64,000 nucleotides of DNA from Ulota crispa (GCA_963920765.1 OY987249.1:19254483-19318482), one strand, 5' to 3'; shown: positions 9,969 through 22,327, counted from the first letter of the stretch. Numbers and translations: made by a program. The notes: generated from the sequence alone by a model not told the origin.

Positions 9969-10823
9969 TACTACTAGATAATTGGTGAAGGCTCATTTGC
10001 ATTGGCTAACGTGACGTGTTTCCATGGATGAAGTTTTTGTTTTCTTCTTCCATGCAAGTTCTCCCCCAACAAATTTATGATGCATTTGTAGAACGTGCGA
10101 GAGGATTGTATTTTCTCACATGATGCATTTCCCCATTTCAAACATCCAATGAGGAGGTTAGGTTTAACCTTCAAACACTAGTAGAAAATAGGTAATCAAC
10201 AAAACTTTATTCAAACTTTCAAAGTCAAGACGCCCAAATCAACATTTATGTGTTGATTGTGAATAAAGTGGAATATTCAACCATGGTTGTTGAAGTGGTG
10301 GAATTGTGAAGCATTCATGTGCTTTTAGTTTATATTCATGCTTCTTCTTTTTTTTCACTTTCAATCCTTTCATGCTTCTTTCTAATGACGAATATTTTGA
10401 AAACACAATTTGAATAATGTTTATGATGGATGAATTTGTTAATTCATGGGCTAGTGCAAATGGGGCATAAAGTTGTGCATAGTGGCTAGTTGCGTATTGG
10501 ACGTAAAGTTTTTGTGTTGGCACTTGCCAAAGATCTAATGTGCATCAAACTTGAATGACTAGGGTTTTGGGATACTCACACATATTATCATGACACTTAA
10601 TCCTAACGTGTCAAACAACTGCATTTGAAAATAATTTTTCATCTTAAGTTTAGTAAGTTTATCCTATATTCCTCTTGCTGATTGATCAATTGAATATTTA
10701 TAAGACACATGTGGTGAGCAAGGTTAAAGAACTTTGAGGGCTCTTTAAAAGAAAATGTAAATTTTTAGCCTGTCAAATATAGCACTTGAGTGTTGGTGCA
10801 AATACTCTATTTGGTTGAAAGAT
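9969..10823. other. Non-coding stretch with a CACTA-like end
   Basis: No gene or paired TIR found. CACTAGTAGAAAATAGG at 10176 resembles the terminal motif of plant CACTA (CMC) transposons, but no partner end with a matching 3-bp duplication was found nearby. Confidence 0.4.
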
Positions 10824-11547
10824 TTAACCCATAAAGAACCATTGTCAGTTTGGTTCACATTTGGGATTTCAGGCATGTACCTATGGCTAAACTACTTTGC
10901 ATGATTTTTTGAAACTTTTATTGAAGGTGAGGAATTCATAGATCTACGTGAGAATGTAATTTTTTCTTCATTCTGACAATTATTGAAGAAGCTAAAAATG
11001 AATTTCTGGAAAAAGCTGTTCCCCCGGCAGCCATTTTTTTTTTTTTTTTTTCATTTTTTTCAAATAAAAATCTAAAATAGGTTCTTTAGACTTATATAGA
11101 TGTGGGGAGATTTGGATCATTCAATTTTGATAGATGAGATGAAAGTCATGAGAAGTTTTAGTTTGCGGGTAGGTGTCCTTTTGAGCAAAAGGACACCTAC
11201 CCGCAAACTAAAACTTCTCATGACTTTCATCTCATCTATCAAAATTGAATGATCCAAATCTCCCCACATCTATATAAGTCTAAAGAACCTATTTTAGATT
11301 TTTATTTGAAAAAAATGAAAAAAAAAAAAAAAAAAATGGCTGCCGGGGGAACAGCTTTTTCCAAAAATTCATTTTTAGCTGCTTCAATAATTGTCGGAAT
11401 GAAGAAAAAATTACATTCTCACGTAGATCTATGAATTCCTCACCTTCAATAAAAGTTTCAAAAAATCATGCAAAGTAATTTAGCCATAGATACATACCTG
11501 AAATCCCAAATGTCCCCCAAACAGGCCCTCGGTCCTTTAGGGGTTAA
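10824..11547. mobile_element. Near-perfect 724-bp foldback TTAA MITE
   Basis: TTAA at both ends. Two arms of about 360 bp (10824-11183 and 11186-11547) are inverse copies of each other with only scattered mismatches, meeting at a 2-nt loop within CCTTTTGAGCAAAAGG. Each arm matches the left half of the element at 35538-36490. The outermost ~50 bp are less well matched than the rest. A transcript would fold into a long double-stranded hairpin. The GATCCTACGG motif half is absent from both arms. Confidence 0.9.
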
Positions 11548-12118
11548 CTTAACTCTCCACATGTGGGTTTGCGGGGATTTTTGATCCAAGGATATAAGCA
11601 ACTTGCAATATTCACTAAGGATTATGGCTTGGTCCAACATAAACCCTCAATTGTAAACTTGTATAAGGTTTCATGACTCAAAATGTATATAATTTGCTAT
11701 ATTCACTGAAGGTTCAATGTATGATCTTGAAAATTACGTCCAACCAAATTTTGCCAATTCAACAAAATGCTAAAAGCAATTCGTTATGAACTCATTCAAT
11801 ACATTGACTTATCCTATTTGTAATGGGACAAAACTATGTGAACTCACCTCAAAATTAGAAGAGGTTACATGTCGTATAAAGAAACCTTATACTTGTTTGG
11901 TAAAACTAAAAGACTGGCGGCATTACAAACTATCAAACTCTAACTTGGCACTCTCTAGATTGTAGTGTCGTTACCAATCTCTCAAGAATTTATTTTCTCT
12001 CGCATAAATTAGCACAGAACTGTACATGAACAGTACAGGTTGCAGCTTATGTTTATTTGAGCATGTTACAAATAGCCATTATTTTGTAATTTAGTAACAC
12101 AAGTACTAGTAAGTACTT
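11548..12118. other. Non-coding stretch, nothing recognised
   Basis: Short gap between two TTAA elements. No gene, TIR or RNA feature seen. Confidence 0.5.
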
Positions 12119-13383
12119 TCAACCCCTAAAGCCCTAGGGCCTTTATTTTGTCAAAAGACACTCAAAACTGCCATTCCTAATGCAAAGAATAAATAAGTTT
12201 GAAAATTAGTCTTTTTTCATATCTAGTCATAGGATCTTGTACTAGACTAGTATAAGAATGTGGGAAAAACAAATTCAAAACTTTAATCATCCAAATTGTA
12301 AAATATTTGCATTTGAAGTGTAAAAAACAAAACATTTTTGCACCTTGCATGAAGAGATTATTTGACTTTGAACTTTTTTAACTTAAATTTTTTGCACCAC
12401 AAAGTTTTGAGGTTTATTTTATATAGTGGAAAGTTGAGTTGTGAATCTTTGGAAATAAACCAAAACCAAAAATACTTAATTTTCATTCTTAAAAAAATCA
12501 TTAGGTGGAAGAAGGTATGAGATTGAACAAAAAACTTAAATCGTTAATAACCATGCAATAGAATTGAAATGCAACAATCCCAATGGTGAGATTGTTCTAG
12601 AAAGAAAACTTCACCCTCTCCAACAAAAAGTTTTGAAAAAATGTTAAACTTGCATTCAAAAATGAAGTTTATAAGTTATTTTATGAAAAAGATGCTTGAA
12701 TTGCCCAAAAAACAAGATTGTCCTTAACTTTCTCATAACTAGTCCTTATGAAATGAATCAAATCTTCAGATGTACAAAAAACTATAACCTATGAGAAGAA
12801 GAATTTTTTTTTAAAGTTCAAGTTTTTGTAAATTTTTTGTTGCTGACTAATCTCCATAAATTTGTGCTTATCAAGGCATAACTTTTACTTTTGGGCATAG
12901 ATTGGAATGAAAATCATATTCCCCAAAAGCTTATGTGATTTTCTATCTTCAAAAAAAAGTTTCAAAAAATCAAGACAAAAATTGAGGCTATAGGCAGGGT
13001 TGTCCCCATCACGTCACATCACAACATCCGGGTGTCTGTCCAAACGTCAAGATTCACCCCCAACGTCCATCAGGATGTGTCCATTGACAGAATTGTTAAC
13101 AACGGAAGAGAACAGCCTCTAGACGGACGTTGTGTTGTTTGCATTGGACAGTTTCGGTAAACAAAATACCTCAATGGACGGCCCAAGTCGACAGACTTCA
13201 TCCACGGCTTAGACGGACCGTCAGCATTGTGGACAGATAATGACGCGTCAAGACCCGTCATGACGGACGCATCATGACATCCAGTCGTGAAAAGCTCACG
13301 TCATGTTTTTGACAACCTTGAGTGTAGGTACCTGCCTGAGATCTCATTTATCCCGAGGGGACACTCAAGAATTTAGGGGTTAA
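12119..13383 (-). mobile_element. piggyBac-like TTAA MITE, family 3, copy A, with hAT-like insertion
   Basis: Left end TCAACCCCTAAAGCCC (decayed TTAA), right end TTTAGGGGTTAA. The motif in inverse form (TCATAGGATC, 12227-12236) lies 105 bp from the left TTAA, so the motif half is on the left. The left third matches 42049-42977 and 58175-59081. Its length is inflated by the insertion at 12995-13320. Confidence 0.8.
12995..13320. mobile_element. hAT-like MITE nested in a TTAA element
   Basis: TIRs CAGGGTTGTC and inverse CAAGGTTGTC. Flanking octamers GCTATAGG and AGTGTAGG match at 5 of 8 positions, and comparison with the sibling host at 58175-59081 shows the host sequence resuming right after. 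The interior is GC-richer than its host and rich in GACGGAC and ACGTC words. An 8-bp duplication with CAGGG ends is typical of hAT elements. Confidence 0.7.
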
Positions 13384-13766
13384 ATCAGCAAAAGAGTGCG
13401 GTAATTATTAGCAAATTAAAGCCTACAATTTGGGTGAATTTTTTTATGGCCTAGTTGTAATGCGAAACTGATGACCTTTTCTTTTAAAGGACTGCTGATG
13501 AGTATGTTCCTATCGCAACACCGGAAGCAACTACTTACCAAGAATTAGGATTTCCATGTTATTTTTATTGAGGAAAATTATAAAAAAACACCCCCACATT
13601 TTCTCCAATATTTTGAAAACGCCTCTATTTATTTGGAAAATTTCCCGTGGAGAAAAAACAAGTGCGTCCCTAGATTGCCCGCCTCTATTATTTTTTGAAA
13701 CATTGGAGATATCCCAAATATTGTACAGAGTGCTAAGCTTGTGTTGTGGTGGTTCAAGTTTAACCC

Positions 13767-14553
13767 TTAATCCCTAAGCGCCCAGGGAGCAGGATTCTGT
13801 CTCTCGAGATTAAGGAAATAGGGCTCCTGCGCTTGGATTTAGGGGTACTGTATTGAGGATTGTACAAGTGTGTACGGGTCAGGGTTTACAATTAGGCTGA
13901 GTGGGTTCACATGCCTAGGGGGTTTACAATTCTACGAATCTAGTGCATGATTAGGGGTTGGTCTCGGTTTTCAGCACTTTCTGCGACAGGGGCAACCGGG
14001 AATCACCATTCTGTGACCGGCATGCTACTTTCAATTGAAAATACTCATTCGAGAGAAAACGCGAGGGAGGGAAGGTGGTCCTCCACACAGGACGGTACGG
14101 GCTGATTGTTCCGGTAGCACCTCACGCAGAGCCGATTGCCAAGCAACTGATTGCTCCAAGACAAGCTCAATCACTACCATTTTTTGCACGGGTCCAGTAC
14201 CCAAATGATATCAAAATTTGTGAGACTGAACACTACTTCATTGCTGGATACCATGTCAAAAAATTTAGGCCTAATTTTGCCCCTCTCCACCGTATGTCCA
14301 CTCGGAAATCCGGGAGCAGCGTGAAGTTCATCAAACCACAACTAGTCAACTATATGTTGACCACTATAATCTATTGCGGGAAATGGTGGAATCTTCTTTT
14401 GATTGAACGCCCTGCTGCAGCACCAAGTCCTTTTCCAAATTCAGCAGTCAAGTGGTCTAGATCATAAAATTGTGGAAACACATAGACTTTTACGCCCAAC
14501 ACTTCATCACACTCCTTCCGAGTTGAAAAAACCGCGGGCGCTCACGGGGTTAA
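13767..14553. mobile_element. piggyBac-like TTAA MITE with GCGCCC ends
   Basis: Left TTAATCCCTAAGCGCCC, right GGGCGCTCACGGGGTTAA. Its right TTAA (14550-14553) is also the left TTAA of the next element. A 130-codon frame (14075-14467) lies inside; I recognise no domain in it. Confidence 0.7.
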
Positions 14554-15298
14554 GCATCCAAAGAGCCCAATATGGCCAAAGGGGGTGCTTGGAGGTGTGA
14601 GAGTAGACAAAAGAGACATTGTAAGGTCAACTTTGGTCTGCCACTCAAGTGCAAATGGAGTTACAAGTTAAATTAAAAAAATTGATTGGCTTGTTATTTC
14701 TTAAAGCGCCTACTTTGCTCTAGATTCTACAAAGAATGTGTAGAACATTTTGTTTCTTCAACAATCTAAAGAAGAATATCATTGGGCAAAGTAAGTGCGC
14801 AATCCAAGGGAGCAGATGGGATGGGTGCTCCCATGTACTGTATTGTACAAGAGAAAAGTTTGGTGATGGGTCAATTTTTTTTCTTGATTTGGGCACGATA
14901 TTTGTAGCTTTGAGGTAATGAGCTAGTACGATTCAATTACTTTGAGCGGCCATATGATTTGGAGTTTTCTTCTATTTGTAGTGTTTTTTTCCCCATCAAG
15001 TATAGCTTGGCATGTTTTATTTATATATATATAGGGAAAAATCACATCAAAGTCCAAAATCTATGTTGTAAACTATTGCCCAAATTAGCAAATATGAGAA
15101 TATCAATAATGAGAATTTTATACAATTACCTAGATTTGAAATTGGATTGGTTTTAAACATTTGATTTATAGTTGGGTACAAAATGACTGCTTCAAACTTT
15201 AAGATTACTTGTTCAACTTTCTAAAAATTCCAGGGATATGTTGAAGGTTCCATATTGGAGTTATACTAAATTTTCTTAGCAAGAGGCTTAGGGGTCAA
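14550..15298. mobile_element. piggyBac-like TTAA MITE, GCATCC family, copy A
   Basis: The ends TTAAGCATCCAAAG and GGCTTAGGGGTCAA, and much of the interior, are the inverse of the element at 49349-50121. The left end has lost the CCCCT that should follow TTAA, probably when the neighbouring element inserted or was deleted at this site. Confidence 0.7.
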
Positions 15299-15914
15299 AT
15301 TGTGGACGCACCATGCACAATTCTTGATAAACTACAAGAGAAAATTTCTATGTTGTTTCTAGAATTAGAAAACCCTTAAACAACAAAGAAAATGACATTG
15401 CACCACCAACCTATTGTTTTTGAGTTTGGCAATTCAAAACTAGCTTGCAAGTTTGCCTATAGTGTATGGCACTTTATCTTGACTTCACAAGCTTAATCAC
15501 AATGTATGAGTCAAATAACAAAAACTAACTTTTTGGAAATATTTGTTTAAAAGAAAGATGTGCGTATGGCTATCTCCTACATATCTATGCAATCAAATCT
15601 CAAAAATTCATCACTAATGCTTTTTCATCAACTTTCTTGTAAAACCATGATTTTGACAGAAGATGATTTCCCAAAAATAGGATTTTTGCTTTTAGTAACC
15701 AAAATTTGGTACGGTTGATTGGGGTTGTATGAGAATCATATACCAACAACATGAGATCATAATATTATTTGTATTTTTTGTTGTACAAATTTGTTGGGAA
15801 TGCCAAAACAAGCATTACGTTACTATACTACCTGGTACTGTACATTTCCCATCTTTCATGAACTAATGACAAATTCATCATATCATATTGACAAGCATGT
15901 AGAAAGCCTTTTGA
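15299..15914. other. Non-coding stretch, nothing recognised
   Basis: No coding frame, RNA gene or paired inverted repeat seen. Confidence 0.5.
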
Positions 15915-16342
15915 TAAAAATTTGAGCCCTTCAAGAGCCCCCTATCGTTTAACAAACCAAGCTATCTTTTGGCTAGAGTGAGTACAACAAAAATCACTCA
16001 TATCTGTTGCTATCTTGTATGAAGGACCTTAGCCGCATGCACAATCCAAAACAATACAAAAAGCATTGCACTCATAAAATATGAGATTTTACTCACTAGT
16101 CATTATCCAAGTACTTCACTCACCTATTCAAATAGAGTAAAATATAATTTATAACCCTATTGTGCATTTGTACCCATAGTTTTTGTCCAATTGGGATAAC
16201 ATAATAAATTTTATTTCATGATTGCATTGAATTCAAAAGGTGAAGAAATAGGGGATTAGTGATTTGTTTGTTGTTGTAAGTACATATCTTAAGACCTTTT
16301 AAAGAATTTGGAGGGGGCTCTTGGAGGGCTCAAATTTTTCCT
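15915..16342. mobile_element. Unclassified TIR element
   Basis: AAAAATTTGAGCCCTTCAAG at the left is matched by the inverse CTTGGAGGGCTCAAATTTTT at the right, each then continuing into GAGCCCCC. The TIR is about 27 bp with one or two mismatches. I see no clear target duplication, so the superfamily is unknown. Confidence 0.6.
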
Positions 16343-17593
16343 AATGTATACATTTATAAAAGATCATGTTCAAGAAGGGGTCTCAACACTCAATAGATTT
16401 CTTAGCAAAATTGGTTTTTTTTCTTCACCCGTTTCTTGCAAGCAAAAAATTGTTATATCTCATTACGATATTGACGCTTATTTCTTATTATTTTTTCTTG
16501 TTCTCTCATGCAAAAAAGCCCATGCTTGCACTTTTCTACACACTGTTAATTAGATGCACAAAAATCTGGTTTTCCCTTTGGAAAAATTCTCAACATTTTT
16601 ATTTCTTTCCTTTTCGCCAAGGTTTGAAACCCCGTAATTGTAAGCAAAATGACCTAACAAATGTGCAATTATAGAGTGAGACGTTAGAGAGCAACAAAAA
16701 TAGCCTGTATTGTTGTTTGTTATTGACTTTGGGAACGTACCATGTGAGTCACTCAACCTCTCAAAACTTAGGGTTTGTGGCTCCATGCAAGTGGCACACT
16801 TGTCATTCAATATTGGCCTAATTCTTGTAGAGGCAAGTTGCATGTAACTACAGGACCTTTTGGCATTACTTCATATGCCATTTGCCAAAGCCGGATTCAA
16901 TTGGCCGCATTGCACCTGCCTGGATGTATGGGGCCGGGGCTCTGTCTACTACTTTATAGGTTTATATGAGTTTTGTCTTTTTGAGTGGATAGCACTCAAG
17001 AGACCAGAACACAATAGTCTATTTTGAAAACCATCAGCCATTGGTGGACAGATGTTTGTAAAAACACTGAAAGGGTTACATGTGTCGCTATTTCATTGGC
17101 TCTAAAAAGTGAGACGGGTCGTAGTCAGTAGTATCTACCTTCCCCATAAGCTTACTTATATTCGTGTGACATCAATTTGGCGCACATACGATATGGAATA
17201 TACTGTAGTAGTTATTCGAGGAGTGGGGGGGTGTGTGTGTGGAAATTTTTTATTTATTTTGTCTTCAGTTGGTTATTTTTTTAAATAAATCCCCCGGCCG
17301 GGTGGTTGCCGTTTTTCAGAGGATAGTGGGGTTAGGAAAAATGGGCTTCAGGTTTTGACATTTCAAAAATTGTCGGAGTTTAGAAATTCACCATCATGAG
17401 ATTGAATTGGGAGTTTGGAAATCACACTTGAATTCGGATTTAGGGAAATTGCTGTAGCTTCAGAATCACGGAAGGAGATAAAAGTTGACCAACTCCAAAA
17501 CAAGGTCATTTTTTATTTTTACCTTTGTTTGTAAAGAAGTAAAAGTTTTTCACCCTAATCCAAAAACATGAATATGTTGTATATACAGCCTTT
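16343..17593. other. Non-coding stretch, nothing recognised
   Basis: Short overlapping frames only. A GTGTG run lies near 17230 and a CCCCCGGCCGGG word near 17290. No paired repeat ends found. Confidence 0.45.
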
Positions 17594-17717
17594 GCCCCAT
17601 TCATCCAAGTAGGGGCTACAAGGGGGTTAATTTACCTTGGTTGTCTCATGCCCCATTCATCCAAGTAGGGGCTACAAGGGGGTCAATTCACCTGGACTGT
17701 CTCATGCCCCATTCTCA
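17594..17717. repeat. 56-bp tandem repeat
   Basis: GCCCCATTCATCCAAGTAGG begins at 17594 and 17650, and a third partial copy starts at 17706, giving a 56-bp period and about 2.2 copies. The first two copies differ at few positions. Confidence 0.85.
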
Positions 17718-18151
17718 TTAGCACGTTCACGGAGTGCTTGGTTAGCCACAAACACTATTCCAAATTGGTCACACACAAAAGTTCATTCTCATTGATAAGA
17801 AATGTCCAAATAGTAAACTTGAATTAAAAACATTCATAAATAAAAGCATAAGAAGGTTTCCAAACCCCACCACTTGAAGCCCTCACACAACGTTTTTTTC
17901 GATCTGACAGATTTTACCCAGTGAGGTCTCTTCCCTCCAGAAGGGCAGCGCATGGGTCTCTCTGTCAGTTAGAAAAAACACTGCCCTCACATGAGTATTC
18001 CCATATCCTAAAGATGAGTATTCCCATATTCTAAAGAATAATTGGAATACCTTGTTGATTACTTGGAATTTGAGAATGTGTTATGTGAGAGGATGTATTT
18101 GCTTGACAAAGTCTCCCACACATTCCATGAATTTATGTAGAGAACTATTGT

Positions 18152-18805
18152 TTAACCCCTCATTGCCCGAGGAGCCCAAATTGGGCCCCTATGAATTTTA
18201 TTCAAAGATGCCTGACCTTTTTTCAAGACTTTTTTTAGTGATTATTGTTATTTTTAAATTCTTATTGAAGTCTAGTTTCAGCATTAGGAGTCTGATTTTG
18301 AAAATGAATCAAAGTGATTTGTCTATTCAAGATTTTGTGCAAGGGTGTCCATTGTAAATCTTCACTTTTTAGTGTTGAAGGCTCCTAGAAATGAGCCTCA
18401 AGTACACTAGAACTTGGAGAAAAAATCACATTAAAATTTCAACTAAAAAAATTGTAGAATAAATTTTGAGAAGCCATAAATTGATTGGGGTTATACATGT
18501 TATACTCTACATACTCATATTTTTTTGGTACCATCAGTTTTAGGTTTGAGATGCAAAAAAAGGATTGAAAGATTTCAAATCACTTTTGCACTTTTAACAC
18601 CCTCATGATCAAACATTATAATCTTTCAAACCATAAGTGATATTGTTGTGATTTCTTTTCCTATGTGGTCTATAACATATCTACTTTGGATTTGTATGGT
18701 TGCGCTTTAGAGAAAATTGATAGAATTGATCACAATGCCTACATTTTACTCACTTTCAAGCAAATTTTGAGACACTCAAAAATACCATGGACGGTGAGGG
18801 GTTAA
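18152..18805. mobile_element. piggyBac-like TTAA MITE, family 8, copy A
   Basis: Left TTAACCCCTCATTGCCC, right GGACGGTGAGGGGTTAA. It is 654 bp and the inverse orientation of 34151-34805 (655 bp). Shared blocks include AAGGGTGTCC and GAGCCTCAAGTACACTAG. Nothing is coded. Confidence 0.8.
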
Positions 18806-19828
18806 ACTCATGTTGGAGAAGAAGACAAAAACTCCATCAAGGAGATGATTCCAAATTGCCAATGGCGATGGACCTTCACTTAGGTCAGTAGGTGCAGTTA
18901 AAAGGTTGTGATGATTTTATGAAATATTGAGCAAGTAAAGGAGGTCGTGAGACCAAAGGATAAACACAGTCTTGGGACGGCCCGTGTTTTCCCCTTAAGG
19001 GGTTATTCAAAAACTTGAGGATAAACAATTAATCATAATTATATTTATTCTATAAGTACCTTACAATCTCGCTTACAATAAAGGAATGTACAAATTTGAA
19101 GCATTCACATTGTTGGAGATGTTCATTTCAAACTCTTTGCACCCTCATTTTGAACATGTATTAGAGAATAGAATTGTGCACAAAACTATTAAATCAAGAA
19201 AAAGCATGTTCACAATGATTTGACAATGATTATGAATTTTAATATTTGTCATTGTTTGGGTGTTATTTAATCATTGTGGACATGGTTTTGCTCCTATTGA
19301 ATGCCTCAAACTTGCTAACATTGAGAGAATATCACACAATTACATAGTAGCTCAAAGCATGAGAATATCCACACAAAGTTTCCAAAAAATTGTCCGCAAT
19401 AACATACAACCTTCCATCCATTAGTGGGTTCTTTTCTAGCTTTGGCCAAATCTAGGGAATTTTTGTTTTTACAGGTTTTCTTTTGGTTGAACACTACCTA
19501 CTTTACAGTACATACACGTTAAGAAAAATGGGCGATACTCATTCATGCGTTCACCTTTGTTCATAAACCAGCTACTACCTGTAGCATTCATCAAAATTTT
19601 GACGTACCTATTGTCGGTTTGTTTGTTTTCAAGAGATGCCATATTTTCATCCATTTTTCACCCAACCTTTTAGAGCTAGTGTAAAAATAAGGGAAGATTG
19701 TGGCGAAAATTAGCCTAGAAAAAAAGTTCCATGACCTAATCCATGGATTCCAAAAGGGTCCCATTCCCATTGGACTCCTTGATGAAAAAACCTCATAATT
19801 TGTGGGGAATAGCTATTTAGTTTAAACC
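18806..19828. other. Non-coding stretch, nothing recognised
   Basis: Only short frames. No inverted or tandem repeat stands out. Confidence 0.45.
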
Positions 19829-20745
19829 TTAACCCTTAAAGGATCAGACCCCCTTTTTTAGAAACATAGCAGTTTTGGGCAAGTACTTGTGATTGGAGCT
19901 TTTCACATTTTAAGCTGAAATTTTAATTGAATGTGGGGACAATGCTTATCTTTCATATGCACTAAATTTCATGACATTTAGAATTATGAGTAAAAAGTTA
20001 TGGCCTAATATGTTGTTTTTACGTTCGTCACGCAGCGTGGGCAAATTTGAAACATCACTTTTTTCAAAAACTTTAAAAAAAAATTGGATTAGGAGATTTA
20101 TGTGAATGTAGGAAGCTTTGAATCATTCTGTTTGGATCCTTGAGATGAAAATTTTGAGAGTTTTTTGTTTGCGGGCAGTTATGGATTCTCTACTCCAAAA
20201 TAAACTTTGAGGTCCTTTATTTTACTCAATTTTCAACATTTTGGAAAAAAAACAAAGCCAAAGGATGAAGGTTGTTTATGACAACATTATGACCATTGGG
20301 ATTGGCATTTTTCATTTCCATAAGTAAATTCTAAACGATTTAGTGTTTTGAGTCATTCTCTACTTTTTTTACTTAATAATTCTTTTCCATATGTTATACA
20401 ACTCCAAATGAGTTGAAACTTTTTTGACATGTACTTTACTTAGGCGGAATAAGGAACTTAGAGAAGTACCACCCACATGGCCTTTTTTCCTTAGGAATTT
20501 CACCTTCTGAAGGGTAGCTGCCTGGTTTTTCACAAGACGTTTTTGAATATTCAAACCATTCTAATTTCCAATCCATGTGGTGAAAAACTTTGAAAAAATT
20601 TCCACATCTTCCAAAACCGTTCTTCTACAAGATCCTACGGTCACATATGCATAAAAAAAAATGTTTTCAAAATTGGTTGATGCTCTACAAATGGCAATTT
20701 TGAAGAGTTTGTGGTGAAAACTTTGCTTGGTCCTTTAGGGGTTAA
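19829..20745 (+). mobile_element. piggyBac-like TTAA MITE, family 1, copy B
   Basis: Left TTAACCCTTAAAGGATC, right GGTCCTTTAGGGGTTAA. The motif GATCCTACGG is at 20631-20640, 101 bp inside the right TTAA. It has the same length (917 bp) as 8918-9834 and only sparse differences from it, concentrated in the centre. Confidence 0.87.
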
Positions 20746-20812
20746 ACACTGGGGTGACCTTGGATACATGGCCCCATGTATTCCAAGGGACGCAAAATAT
20801 CCGCCTCAACGT

Positions 20813-20904
20813 TTAATCCCTAAGCGTCTAGGAGGTCACTGTGAAAACACACGTTCAGTGTATTTCGCGCGGACAAGAAATGTCCCTGGATAATTAGGGG
20901 TTAA
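20813..20904. mobile_element. 92-bp micro TTAA element
   Basis: TTAATCCCTAAGCGTC at the left and AATTAGGGGTTAA at the right enclose only 92 bp. It keeps the terminal signals of the group and little else. A similar 91-bp element is at 23345-23435. Confidence 0.55.
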
Positions 20905-20939
20905 GGGTCAAGTGTTGGGAATGGCTACAAATTTTTTAA

Positions 20940-21353
20940 AGGGATTGGTATGTCTACCACACCCTTTCAACTATTCTACCACACCCCGGGGTTACATTTT
21001 AGATTTCTACCATCAAATAGTTGAATTTGAGAATTTGGAATTTAGATTTAGACTTTGAGACCTTGATTTTGTTTGGAACCATAAAAAAAAGGTTGTAATT
21101 GAACAACACCCATTGAAAAAGCTTAGCTTGGGGAAAAAGTATCAATTTTACTTTAACTTATAAAAAAGGATAAACTTTTTCGTTGAGTGTTGTTCAATTA
21201 AAACCTTTCTACAATTCTACTGGAAATCATCATCTCTAAGTCTAAACCTGAATTCCGAATTCTCAAATTTAGTTTTTTGATGGTAGAAATCTAAAATTTA
21301 CCCAGGGAGGGTGGTAGAATAGCTCGAAAGGTGTGGTAGACATGTCAATCCCC
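20940..21353. mobile_element. Mutator-like long-TIR MITE
   Basis: TIRs of at least 80 bp begin GGGATTGGTATGTCTACCAC and GGGATTGACATGTCTACCAC (inverse). Flanks ATTTTTTAA and ATTTTTTAT form a 9-bp duplication with one mismatch. Long TIRs and a 9-bp duplication fit Mutator-like elements. Confidence 0.75.
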
Positions 21354-21932
21354 ATTTTTTATATCTGATCAAGTGCCTGAAAAGTTTGTTGGCTACAGCT
21401 ACACCTCCTGAAGATGCTGACTGAATATTAAGCCTAGGTCGTAGACTCACAATCATTCTCGGATGCCCTCCCATGGACGAGATGCCGCCACGTCACCGCC
21501 ATCGAGGTTGGGATACCCAATGGCGTCCCACTCTCCGTGTTGGCCAATGCCCCCAATTCGCTACTGTTACTGCACAGTACTGGTCAGGCTCTATTTCTGC
21601 CTCCTCCAATACCCGATTACCACGCACTCCTAAATCCATGGCCATTTGGAGAAATTTATGGATGGAAACCATCCAAGCTGGCATTTCCATTTAACTATTA
21701 TAAGTATATATCACTTGGCGAATATTGGCATGTGTTGAGATGATTTAGATATTTCATCCAAAAGTAGCCACCCTTTTATTTTTAGTAATAAAGTAGTAGT
21801 GTCATAAATTAGCTTTTTTGAGTTATCCAGTTTGGCCGTCGCTGCCTTTTAGAATCCTTTCCTCTATTTCTATTCATCCATTCTGCCCTTCGTTCATACC
21901 CTTTCCAATTGCTAGCCAGCCCATTCGCTTCA
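21354..21932. other. Non-coding stretch with a GC-richer patch
   Basis: 21460-21640 is less AT-rich and holds overlapping 65-73 codon frames on both strands. I recognise no domain and see no splice signals that would link them. It could be a captured gene fragment. Confidence 0.3.
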
Positions 21933-22246
21933 GAGCATCTCCACCGGTGACTCCAACACTCTGAAATTGGATGAAATATGCTGAGGTCCCTCTCAAAACC
22001 CTCTCTTAATGCTGGGTTGTATTGTGTCTAGCAAGAGGCCTTCAAGCTACTATTCATGCACTATTCACTTTGAGTTTAGTGAGCTTTATTCTCTATTTTC
22101 CTTAATAAGTGGTCAACTGCATATTTATGGGGCATGTTGGAGTGCAAGGCCACCTTTTCAAAAAGCATGGGTGGAGATCAAGGGGCTTGAAGCCTTGCCA
22201 AAACAGATGGAAAATTTTGAAAGAGCCCAGACCGGTGAAGATGCTC
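21933..22246. mobile_element. PIF/Harbinger-like MITE with GAGCATCTCCA ends
   Basis: TIRs GAGCATCTCCACCGGT and inverse (ACCGGTGAAGATGCTC) are flanked by TCA on both sides. A 3-bp duplication with such ends is common for PIF/Harbinger MITEs. Related elements lie at 53064-53366 and 53387-54283, and a truncated one near 35342. Confidence 0.75.
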
Positions 22247-22327
22247 TCAAGGACCCTAAACTTTAAAAAAGCTTTAGAAGCTTCAGAAGATAAATTCCAT
22301 AAAGTAACCTTCTGCATACTTGAGTGC

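Noticed and set aside
14075-14467. 130-codon frame inside a TTAA element
   Set aside because: No recognisable domain, no supporting copy, and the element is otherwise non-coding; I note it only as a possible captured fragment.
17594-17717. CRISPR-like direct repeat array
   Set aside because: A 56-bp unit repeated in direct contact without unique spacers is an ordinary tandem duplication in a plant-type nuclear genome.
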